Below are positions 33,388 to 41,083 of a stretch of DNA of 64,000 bases, piece after piece. A program made the translations under genes and the position numbers. The stretch is from Clostridia bacterium (GTDB lineage Bacteria > Bacillota_A > Clostridia > Christensenellales > Aristaeellaceae): contig JAFWYA010000055.1 in NCBI GenBank assembly GCA_017517815.1, positions 43,974-107,973 of the forward strand. The letters are read 5' to 3'. The notes under the pieces are model-generated. The model did no database searches and had not been told where the DNA came from. It saw only the letters and a program-made list of their open reading frames with translations. Numbering within the stretch: position 1 is the stretch's first letter; every line of letters starts with the position of its first letter.

Positions 33388-36168
33388 ATGGCGAAGAGCA
33401 GCCAAAAGAAGAAAGCTGCACAATATGAAACCAACACGCTGGCGGCTTATGCAGCCGTCGGCATCCTTTTGATTGCGCTGGGCGTTTTAAGCCTGCTGAG
33501 CGTTGTGGGCGGCCTCAAGGGCTCGGTTTTCAGCCTGATCAAAGGGTGGATGCAGGGCCTTGGCGGTGGATTGTGCATTGGTGTGAGCGTTTGGCTCATC
33601 TGGTGCGGCGTGCTGGTGGCATTTTCCTCAGGCCGTTCCATGCCCAAGCGCGGCCTGATTCTGATCACGGTCATTTATGTTGCGGTGCTGGGTATCATCA
33701 ACCTGCTGAGCAAAGTGGGCACATATGGACTGATGGAATACCTGGTCGTGTTCAACAACAGCCTTACGCCGCCCATGGCGTCCCCGGACGGTTTCTGGCA
33801 TATGATCACGGCAGCCTTTGATGTGTGCGGACGCAGCAGTGCATTCGGCGGTATGCTTGGCATGCTGCTGGCGTGGCCTGTGTGGACCTTTCTGGGTACT
33901 ACGCTGGGCACGGTTGTACTTGGACTGATTTGTGTTGTGTGCGTGCTGTTGGTATCGCGCTTTGATATTCTGCAGATGGTTGATACGGTTCGCGGCGGCA
34001 TGCAGGAACGCAGCCAGCGTCGTGAGGCGAAACGTCAGCAGGAGGCTTATCAGCAGCAGCTGGAAGAACAGCAGCGTCAGGCTGAGGAAGAAGAACGCCT
34101 GCGCCAGTCGCCTGCATATGCACGCCGCCCGCAGGATGTGCAGTATGCTCCCTATAACGCGATGATGCAGGGGCAGAATGCATCTGTCATGCAGCCGCTG
34201 CCTCCTGTACAGCAGCCACAGGGTGAAATTTACGATGAGATTATCATTCCGCAGGGGCGTCAGCTGCCGTGGAAGAAGAAAGCTGCCAAGCAGGCGCCTG
34301 TTCAGCCTGAAGCATATCAGACCCGCATGACGTTTACGCCCTCTGAGGTTGCTCCGCAGCCAAAGCAGGAGGAGAGTATCATCCTGTCCGGCTCGCGCAA
34401 GAAGGCGCTGGAACGCATTGAGGCCATTCGCAAGCGCAAGGCTGAGCTTACTGAGGAAATTGAAGGCAATGAAATGGCGAGAATGCAAAGCACCTTTGCA
34501 CCCGAAGTAAGCGCGGTGGCTGCACAGCCTGTGCTTCAGCCTGAAATACCTGCTGAGCCGGTTTATCCTGTGGAAATGGACGAACCCGAAGAGGTGATTC
34601 CAGAACCGGTGCAGCCTGTCTTTGCACCGCCTGTGCCTGAACGCACAGAGGCATACAAGCGCCCTGCCCAGCAGACCGCGCCTGCACCTGTGCACAGCGC
34701 GCATGAAGCCATTCCTTATGCCTATCCCTCCATTGATCTGCTCAATGTTCAGCAGAAGCGCGAAACAGTCGACACCCGCGCAGCAGATACAGAAGACGCC
34801 AGCAGGCTTGAAAAAACGCTGGAAAGCTTTGGCATTCCGGCACGTGTGCAGCGTGTGACGCATGGCCCCGCTGTGACGCGTTTCGAACTTGGACTGGTTT
34901 CCAGCGGCATCAACGTTAAGCGCATTATGGGCATTGCAGATAACATCGCGCTGGATATGGCGGCTAACGGCGGCGTGCGCATTGAGATTCCCATTCCGGG
35001 AACCAATCTGTTCGGCGTGGAAATTCCCAACAGGGAAATCCAGAGCGTAACGCTTTCCGAGGTGCTGATGAGCCCGGAGATGCGCTCGGCTAAGTCGCCG
35101 CTGACGGTGGCGCTGGGCAAGGATATCGCAGGCCGTCCGGTTGTCTGCGATCTGGCCAGAATGCCGCACCTGCTCATTGCCGGTCAGACGGGCAGCGGTA
35201 AATCGGTGTGTATCAACACCATCATCAATTCCATCCTGTTCCGCTCTTCGCCCGAAGAAGTACGTATGATCATGATCGACCCCAAGGTGGTCGAACTGCA
35301 GTGTTACAATGTGGTGCCGCATCTGCTGATCCCGGTCGTGAGTGATCCGCACAAGGCAGCCGGCGCGCTGCAGTGGGCGGTAGCTGAAATGCTGGACCGT
35401 TACCACAAAATGCAGTCGAAGAATGTGCGTGAACTGTCCGCCTACAATGCCAAGCTTGGTCCGGATGAACAGAAACTTCCGCGCATTGTCATCATCATCG
35501 ATGAGCTGGCTGACCTGATGCTGGCCTGCAAAAAAGAGGTTGAGGAAAGCATCATCCGTATTGCACAGCTGGCGCGTGCTGCAGGTATTCATATGGTGGT
35601 TGCTACCCAGCGCCCCACGGTGGACGTCATTACCGGCCTGATCAAGGCAAACATCCCGTCGCGCATCGCCTTTGCAGTTTCCTCCAGCATTGACAGCCGA
35701 ACCATCCTGGACCAGAACGGCGCTGAAAAGCTGCTGGGACGCGGTGATATGTTCTACTTCCCGACGGGTGCAAGCGCGCCTATTCGTGTGCAGGGCTGCT
35801 TCCTGAGTGATGCAGAAACTGAGCGCGTGGTGGACTATATCGGCCAGCATTCCAAGGTGGATTTTGATCCTGACGTGATTGAAGCCATGGACAAAGAAGA
35901 GGACGACGGCATCACGCTGGCCGATCACGATGAGGAAAGCGGCGTGGATGACAAGCTGGCTGAGGCCATTGAAATGGTCATCACTGATGGTCAGGCATCC
36001 ATCAGTATGCTGCAGCGCCGCATGAAGATTGGCTATGCCCGTGCGGGCCGCCTGATCGACGATATGGCTGCACGCGGTATTGTGAGCAAATCAGCCGGTT
36101 CCAAGCCGCGCGAGGTGCTTATTAGCCGCGAACAGTATGAAGCAATGAAGGATTCTTTGGGAATCTGA
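33388..36168 (+). CDS. ftsK: DNA translocase SpoIIIE/FtsK
   Basis: 926 aa. Four membrane helices in the first 200 residues anchor it at the septum. A Gln/Pro-rich linker (about 210-450) leads to the motor: alpha and beta domains with Walker A GQTGSGKS at about 599-606 and Walker B IVIIIDELADLML near 700, then TQRPTVDVITGLIKANIPSRIAF, typical of FtsK/SpoIIIE. The last 65 residues are the winged-helix gamma domain (LLQRRMKIGYARAGRLIDDM-like) that reads strand polarity. It pumps chromosome DNA at division and into the forespore. I prefer 33388 because GGAGG abuts the ATG at 33376. Confidence 0.94.
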   Translation: MAKSSQKKKAAQYETNTLAAYAAVGILLIALGVLSLLSVVGGLKGSVFSLIKGWMQGLGGGLCIGVSVWLIWCGVLVAFSSGRSMPKRGLILITVIYVAVLGIINLLSKVGTYGLMEYLVVFNNSLTPPMASPDGFWHMITAAFDVCGRSSAFGGMLGMLLAWPVWTFLGTTLGTVVLGLICVVCVLLVSRFDILQMVDTVRGGMQERSQRREAKRQQEAYQQQLEEQQRQAEEEERLRQSPAYARRPQDVQYAPYNAMMQGQNASVMQPLPPVQQPQGEIYDEIIIPQGRQLPWKKKAAKQAPVQPEAYQTRMTFTPSEVAPQPKQEESIILSGSRKKALERIEAIRKRKAELTEEIEGNEMARMQSTFAPEVSAVAAQPVLQPEIPAEPVYPVEMDEPEEVIPEPVQPVFAPPVPERTEAYKRPAQQTAPAPVHSAHEAIPYAYPSIDLLNVQQKRETVDTRAADTEDASRLEKTLESFGIPARVQRVTHGPAVTRFELGLVSSGINVKRIMGIADNIALDMAANGGVRIEIPIPGTNLFGVEIPNREIQSVTLSEVLMSPEMRSAKSPLTVALGKDIAGRPVVCDLARMPHLLIAGQTGSGKSVCINTIINSILFRSSPEEVRMIMIDPKVVELQCYNVVPHLLIPVVSDPHKAAGALQWAVAEMLDRYHKMQSKNVRELSAYNAKLGPDEQKLPRIVIIIDELADLMLACKKEVEESIIRIAQLARAAGIHMVVATQRPTVDVITGLIKANIPSRIAFAVSSSIDSRTILDQNGAEKLLGRGDMFYFPTGASAPIRVQGCFLSDAETERVVDYIGQHSKVDFDPDVIEAMDKEEDDGITLADHDEESGVDDKLAEAIEMVITDGQASISMLQRRMKIGYARAGRLIDDMAARGIVSKSAGSKPREVLISREQYEAMKDSLGI

Positions 36169-36173
36169 TAACA

Positions 36174-36210
36174 AAAAAGAGCTGCTTCCAACTTGGAAGC
36201 AGCTCTTTTT
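36174..36210. terminator. Bidirectional terminator between ftsK and the SH3b protein gene
   Basis: Perfect 16-bp stem AAAAAGAGCTGCTTCC with complement, loop AACTT, runs of A and T on both sides; the genes converge here. Confidence 0.92.
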
Positions 36211-36213
36211 GAC

Positions 36214-37542
36214 TTACCAGCTGTATTTGCTGGCCTTTTCAATGGCGTTCTGGTGATCGGGATCAATCTTGTCACTGCCGTGGGTTTTGCTGTTCTTGAA
36301 GTGGATGCACAGGTGCCCATCAAAATCGTTGCTGATGGTGTCGGTGCCGTGGGGCATGCCATTCATGGAAGCGGCATATACATGACCGTTGTACTTGATG
36401 AGGATCGCACGTCTGCGCCAGCTGAAGGAACCGCCGTAGATGCTCTTGATGGTGGAGGTGGCCGCATCGTTGGCAGGCTCAGCGTCCATATGGTCGCCTC
36501 CGGACCAGCGCACCATTTCAAAAGTTTTGCCGGTCAGACAGTCTTTGACGGTAAAACGGGCATTTTTAGGGATCAGGCGGGATACATTATCCTTATACCA
36601 GTCCAGCACTTCGGTTTTATATCCACCCGTGCTGCCGTCCGGTGCATCCTGCGTCGTAAGGGACTTGGAGCTTACGCTGCCAAAAATACTCTTGATGGTC
36701 AGTTCGCCGGCATAACCGTCCGCGGTCAGTCCCTTGGCCTTTTGATAGGCCATGACAGCCGTCTTGGTTCCGCTGCCGTATTTGCCGTCAATGGAGCCCT
36801 TGTAATACCCCAGAATGTTCAGGGCTTTTTGCAGCTTTGTCACGTCGGAATTGCTGTCGCCTACGCGCATGATACCGGGGGCGGACCCCAGAGCTTTGAT
36901 CTGAGATGAAGCGGATGCCGAGGTGGAAGCAGCGGTGGTTTTGGAAGGATCAGACTGCGTGGTCAGCGTGCGGGAGTTTACGCTGCCGAAGATACTTTTG
37001 ACCGTGCGTTCGCCGGCATAGCCATCTGCGGTGAGCTTTTTGTCCTTCTGGTAGGCCTTGACGGCGGCAGTTGTACCCTTGCCGTATTTGCCGTCGATCT
37101 CGCCGTCGTAGTAGCCCAGAATCTCCAGCGCTTTCTGCAGCTTTTTCACATCGCTGTTTTCATCGCCTACACGCATGATACCGGGTGCAGAACCCAGCGC
37201 CTTGATCTGCGCGGAAGCGGATGAACTGCTGGTTTCAGAAGAAGATTTGGCAGATACATACTTTTTGAGAATGTAACCGGTAAAGTTGCCGTAGCTTACC
37301 TTATACCAGCTGCCACTGGTTCCAAGAATATCTACCTCTTCGCCCGCAGGCAGGGTTTGCAGCGCTTTAGAGTCGGTGCTTGTGGATTTGCGCAGCACCA
37401 CTTTGGCGTTCGTGCGGCCGGTGGATGCGGCAGCTGCAGTCTCAATCATGCAGCCTGCAGCAACAAGCACGGCCAGCACAGCGCTCAAAATGCGGCATGC
37501 ACAGCTTTTCTTGTGTATCAAATTAATTCTGAGCTTCATCAT
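36214..37542 (-). CDS. Secreted SH3b and peptidoglycan-binding protein with a C-terminal His/Cys domain
   Basis: 442 aa. A signal peptide (about residues 1-38) is followed by a bacterial SH3 domain (about 42-100, VVLRKSTSTDSKALQTLPAG), two PG_binding_1 repeats (about 112-185 and 213-285, each starting IKALGSAPGIMRVGD and ending DGYAGE.T.KSIFG), and a 140-residue C-terminal domain. The latter has VRWSGGDHMDAEPAN, GGSFSWRRRAILIKYNGHVY, MNGMPHG and DFDGHLCIHFKNSKTH; the His-Gly and GHLCIHF pattern recalls, but does not match, the L,D-transpeptidase HG...CIR active site. It probably acts on or binds the wall. AAAGGAG precedes the ATG. Confidence 0.8.
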   Translation of the reverse strand: MMKLRINLIHKKSCACRILSAVLAVLVAAGCMIETAAAASTGRTNAKVVLRKSTSTDSKALQTLPAGEEVDILGTSGSWYKVSYGNFTGYILKKYVSAKSSSETSSSSASAQIKALGSAPGIMRVGDENSDVKKLQKALEILGYYDGEIDGKYGKGTTAAVKAYQKDKKLTADGYAGERTVKSIFGSVNSRTLTTQSDPSKTTAASTSASASSQIKALGSAPGIMRVGDSNSDVTKLQKALNILGYYKGSIDGKYGSGTKTAVMAYQKAKGLTADGYAGELTIKSIFGSVSSKSLTTQDAPDGSTGGYKTEVLDWYKDNVSRLIPKNARFTVKDCLTGKTFEMVRWSGGDHMDAEPANDAATSTIKSIYGGSFSWRRRAILIKYNGHVYAASMNGMPHGTDTISNDFDGHLCIHFKNSKTHGSDKIDPDHQNAIEKASKYSW

Positions 37543-37561
37543 ATCACGTCTCCTTTGGGTA

Positions 37562-37598
37562 GTTGTATCAGTCAGAAATAATAAGGGATTGATACAAC
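37562..37598. repeat. Inverted repeat at the start of the SH3b-gene transcript
   Basis: GTTGTATCA (37562-37570) and TGATACAAC (37590-37598) are exact 9-base complements with 19 bases between. They lie just downstream of the minus-strand -10, so they could be an operator or a 5' stem in the mRNA. Confidence 0.6.
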
Positions 37599-37601
37599 CA
37601 T

Positions 37602-37630
37602 AATATATTACATTTTTATTAAGAAGTCAA
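37602..37630 (-). promoter_or_regulatory. SigA promoter of the SH3b/peptidoglycan-binding gene
   Basis: Minus strand: TTGACT, 17 bases, TATATT, 60 bases before the start codon at 37542. Confidence 0.65.
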
Positions 37631-37714
37631 TAAAAAAGCATGTCGTTTTACATACGTGAAGCGTTTGGGAAACAAGGCGCGACAAGACTTTTTTTGCCAA
37701 ACAGTAGGAAAGTA

Positions 37715-37742
37715 TTGACGAAATCGCCTTTCGTGGTAAAAT
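37715..37742 (+). promoter_or_regulatory. SigA promoter of the large coiled-coil protein gene
   Basis: TTGACG, 16 bases, TAAAAT, 79 bases before the ATG at 37822. Confidence 0.65.
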
Positions 37743-37821
37743 GTTATGGTGTTCACGGTTCATTCATATTTGACTCACGAATCGGACACAGTGATATCAT
37801 TTTTAAGGGGTATTTTTTTCT

Positions 37822-40218
37822 ATGAAGGAGATCAACGGCACCATAACGCTTGCCTTTGTCGAGGAAGACAACAAGCAGCGCGTCATTTTCCGCGTGATCC
37901 CGCTTTGCACCCGTGAGGGCGGCACTTTTCATGGCGGCGCTGAAGAATTTCCCGATGAAGGCAGTCTGCGCATTGTGCCTGACAAACGGGAACAGAGCAC
38001 ATTTAAAGAACGCATGCGCGAGATCGACGGCCTGTGCGTGATTCAGCTTACCAGCGAAGGCAAGGAACTGATGAAGGTTCGCCAGAACCGCAATTATGCG
38101 CCTGATCAGGGTGAAAAGAACCAGCACGCCATCTATTCTGATGTGATTTGCGAATTTACGGAGGATGGCTGCTGCGAGGTGGTTCGTCCTGGCGAAAACG
38201 CTGAAAAGGCCCTTACCTCCCGCGTTCTGATTGAAAAAGACAAAATGCTGTACGGCCCGGTCAGCCGTAATGAAGCACATACCATTGCCATTGAAACGCT
38301 TAAGCCTTTCGGCAACGACCGCTATCTGCTGCATACGGTGGAAACGCCCCAGATCGGCAAACATTTGATCTACTGGGATCCTGAAGCAACGCTCAACTGG
38401 AGACAGCGCCGCAACAGCCTGCGCCGCCGCGACAAGGGCGCTGAGAAGGCAGAAGAAGCGGTCGAAACGCCTGCCAAGGCTGAGCAGCCGGCTATCGAAG
38501 CCAAGCCTGAGAAGCCCCGCAAGGAAAAGCAGGAGCCTGCTCCCAAGGCGGAAAAGGCGGCTCACCGCGAGCAGCCCAAGGCTGAGGAACCCAAGCGTGA
38601 AAAGCCCCGCAAGGCAGAAAAGCCCGCTCCCAAGGCTGAGGAGAAGGCGAACGAAACGGAAGAACTGCCCATTGGCACCCGTCTGGATATTCTGGACAGT
38701 GCAGTGCCGTTTGAACAGCAGATCTCCCGCCTGGCCCAGCCGCTGAGCGAAACGGCAAACCGCCTCAGCAGCGAAGTGACTGAGCCCATTGAGGAAGAAG
38801 TGCCTGAGACGGTCGCTCACTTTAAGGGTACGCCTCTTGCCAAGAATAACGGCAAGCCTATTCGCGTGAAGACCAAGCCTGAAAACGTGCACCACGTTGT
38901 GGAACAGCAGCTTTCCGGTCAGCGCGATGAGGTGATGGGCTCCGAACTGGGCGCCGGCGCTTATGGCATGGTGGAAAATCCCATCGAAAAACTGCGCGCC
39001 TGTATGGAATATGTGTGGCAGAATGCCGACATGCGTCAGCAGGCTTTGCAGATGCTGATGGCCAACGAGGCTTTTGCAGCGGATGTAGCTGAAGCCCTGC
39101 GTCAGGACGGCGTGAACCTGCAGGCCTCTGCTGCAGCGCAGGAGCAGCTGGCCGAGATCGAAGCAGAGCGCATCAGCCTGTTGATGCAGCTGGATCTGGC
39201 CAAGGAAAACAACCGCAAGTTCCGCGAAGAGGCTGTGGCAACTGCCGCGCAGAAGAAGCGTGACGAGATCGAAAGGCTGAAGAACGAAGTCAAACAGCTG
39301 GAAGCTACCCGCAAAAAGCTGTCTGAAACGGCCAGGGAGCTCAGCAGTGACAACGCCCGCAAGATGACCGATTTCGTGACTAACAAGATGACCGCGCTCA
39401 ACGGCGCCGGTCAGGAGCGTGTGCTTCTTACTCCGGTGATCGGCCGTGAATATACACATCATGAGCTTGCTGAACAGCTGAGAGTTCATATGAACGAGAG
39501 CGGTTTCAGCATCAGCGAGGATGAAGCAATGAGCATGCTGATCAACATGTCTATCTGCGATGCGGTGTGTTTCCGCGGCCGCACGCTGCAGGATGCTCAG
39601 CTGTTTGCAACGGTGCTGCTGGAAAGTTTTGGCCTGCAGAGCGTATCTGCTACCATCCATTCTGGCGCATATGCCCAGACCTTAAGCCTGTTGGCTGAAG
39701 ATACCCGCCGCACGCCTACGGTAACGGTGCAGCCTTTGGGCAGCGAAACCATCAGCAGCTTTGGCCACAAAACCATTTACATTGCGGATGAAAACAGCTT
39801 TGCTGCTGAAGAAGCCATGCTGTTGCCCATTCCGATGATCGAGGTTCCCCGTTCTCTCAAGCGTACATTTGGCCGCGATGTGCAGTGGACGCCTGTAGAA
39901 CCGGCAGCGCTCAGCTCTTTTGCAAATATCCGTGCCGATTTCCATCCCATGCTCAGCGAAGCTGAAAAGTGGTTTTCGGATCTCAAGCGAGCGATGACGC
40001 AGGGTGACGTGGTTGTGCCCGATGCGCTGTACGCCTGTATGCGCCGCTTTATCGAAGTGGCTTCGCGGAAGGTGCGCGGCGGTTTCCTGGCTGCTGCTGA
40101 TATTGCCGTATGCCACTGGATTGTGCCGCTGCTGGCTTTGAAAAAGTGCGAAAATACGGCGGCTCTCAGCGCTTTGGACGGCCTGCCCCGTTCGCTGGAA
40201 CAGCTGGCTGCCAGGTAA
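37822..40218 (+). CDS. Large unrecognised cytoplasmic protein with KPE-rich linker and coiled coil
   Basis: 798 aa that I cannot assign to a family. Residues 1-195 look like a beta-rich globular domain (INGTITLAFVEEDNKQRVIF). Residues about 205-290 are a Lys/Glu/Pro/Ala-rich linker with repeats of the kind EKPRKEKQEPAPKAEK. After an ordered segment (about 375-430) there is a long coiled coil, roughly 440-535 (AEIEAERISLLMQLDLAKEN through KQLEATRKKLSETAREL). The last 250 residues form another domain, without a P-loop or other motif that I know. No signal peptide or membrane segment. It has its own SigA promoter, and a short FakA-like gene follows after 19 bases. It is probably specific to this lineage. 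Confidence 0.75.
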   Translation: MKEINGTITLAFVEEDNKQRVIFRVIPLCTREGGTFHGGAEEFPDEGSLRIVPDKREQSTFKERMREIDGLCVIQLTSEGKELMKVRQNRNYAPDQGEKNQHAIYSDVICEFTEDGCCEVVRPGENAEKALTSRVLIEKDKMLYGPVSRNEAHTIAIETLKPFGNDRYLLHTVETPQIGKHLIYWDPEATLNWRQRRNSLRRRDKGAEKAEEAVETPAKAEQPAIEAKPEKPRKEKQEPAPKAEKAAHREQPKAEEPKREKPRKAEKPAPKAEEKANETEELPIGTRLDILDSAVPFEQQISRLAQPLSETANRLSSEVTEPIEEEVPETVAHFKGTPLAKNNGKPIRVKTKPENVHHVVEQQLSGQRDEVMGSELGAGAYGMVENPIEKLRACMEYVWQNADMRQQALQMLMANEAFAADVAEALRQDGVNLQASAAAQEQLAEIEAERISLLMQLDLAKENNRKFREEAVATAAQKKRDEIERLKNEVKQLEATRKKLSETARELSSDNARKMTDFVTNKMTALNGAGQERVLLTPVIGREYTHHELAEQLRVHMNESGFSISEDEAMSMLINMSICDAVCFRGRTLQDAQLFATVLLESFGLQSVSATIHSGAYAQTLSLLAEDTRRTPTVTVQPLGSETISSFGHKTIYIADENSFAAEEAMLLPIPMIEVPRSLKRTFGRDVQWTPVEPAALSSFANIRADFHPMLSEAEKWFSDLKRAMTQGDVVVPDALYACMRRFIEVASRKVRGGFLAAADIAVCHWIVPLLALKKCENTAALSALDGLPRSLEQLAAR

Positions 40219-40237
40219 AGAAATGGAGGCAAATGCG

Positions 40238-40489
40238 ATGATCGAGTTTAAGTTTGATACACAGCTGCTCATCGAAGGCACCGGCCTGGATGAGGACAAG
40301 ATCAACGACTACATCACCAATAACATCAAGGGCGACTGTCTGCTGGCGGTCGGCGATGATGAGCTGATCAAGATCCACTATCATACCAACGAGCCCTGGC
40401 AGGTGCTTGAATACTGTGCTTCGCTGGGCGATATCCATGATGTTGTGATCGAAAACATGCAGCGTCAGGCTGATGGTCTGCAGGGCTGA
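40238..40489 (+). CDS. Stand-alone small protein like the middle domain of FakA/YloV
   Basis: 83 aa. The segment GDCLLAVGDDELIKIHYHTNEPWQVLEYC and IENMQRQ match the conserved core of the middle domain of the DAK-type fatty acid kinase FakA (YloV), where it reads GDS-VVVGDDDLIKVHVHTN. The kinase domain and the remaining C-terminal part are missing. I start at 40238 with GGAGG 8 bases upstream. It may bind a partner of the lipid-binding DegV type or be a relic; the good ribosome-binding site and terminator suggest it is expressed with the coiled-coil protein. Confidence 0.75.
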   Translation: MIEFKFDTQLLIEGTGLDEDKINDYITNNIKGDCLLAVGDDELIKIHYHTNEPWQVLEYCASLGDIHDVVIENMQRQADGLQG

Positions 40490-40492
40490 CTA

Positions 40493-40523
40493 AAAAAGCA
40501 CTCCGAAAGGAGTGCTTTTTTTA
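40493..40523 (+). terminator. Terminator after the FakA-like gene
   Basis: 12-bp stem AAAAAGCACTCC with complement, GAAA tetraloop, T7. Confidence 0.92.
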
Positions 40524-40557
40524 TTGAGAATCGGATAAACCTGTTCCATACTTCGGA

Positions 40558-41064
40558 TCAATCTATCTGCAGAGCTTTGTTCATATATACGATTGTATAG
40601 GATCCAGTATCCGATACAGCGCCATTTTCCTCAAATCCCTGCTTGCGCCAGAAGCTCCGGCTTTGCTCGTTGGTCTGCACATAACCAAGGCGCACAAAGC
40701 GAAACTCCGTCCTCAAATGGGCAAACAGTTCCTGAATGATGGCAGATGCAACACCTTTTCCCTGTTCGCTTCTGTCCAGCATAAAGAAGCCTATAAAAGC
40801 GGTTTCGTCATTCGGGAAGCGCAGAATCAGATCCAGCGCAGCAATCAGCCTGTCGTTATCCCAAAAACCAAGGTAGTATTTGTCCTGCATGCTTTTGCGG
40901 GGAGGCAGCGCCTGCAAATCGGCCATCAGGGTTTCGTGCGTTGGTTTTGGCGGGCAATGTTCGTAAAAGAAGGGATTGCTCTGACACAGCTGCAGCAGCG
41001 CAGGAAGATCTGTTTCTTCAATTCGTCTGACCTGATACTTTTCGGAAAGAGAATGAATGTTCAT
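40558..41064 (-). CDS. GNAT-family N-acetyltransferase
   Basis: 168 aa single-domain GNAT. The acetyl-CoA loop is EQGKGVASAIIQEL near residue 97, and the C-terminal part RLGYVQTNEQSRSFWRKQGFEE is typical of the fold. Substrate cannot be read. It lies 19 bases downstream of the PBP1A gene on the same strand and is probably co-transcribed with it; no functional tie is evident. Confidence 0.85.
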   Translation of the reverse strand: MNIHSLSEKYQVRRIEETDLPALLQLCQSNPFFYEHCPPKPTHETLMADLQALPPRKSMQDKYYLGFWDNDRLIAALDLILRFPNDETAFIGFFMLDRSEQGKGVASAIIQELFAHLRTEFRFVRLGYVQTNEQSRSFWRKQGFEENGAVSDTGSYTIVYMNKALQID

Positions 41065-41083
41065 CTGCTTATCCTTTCATTCA

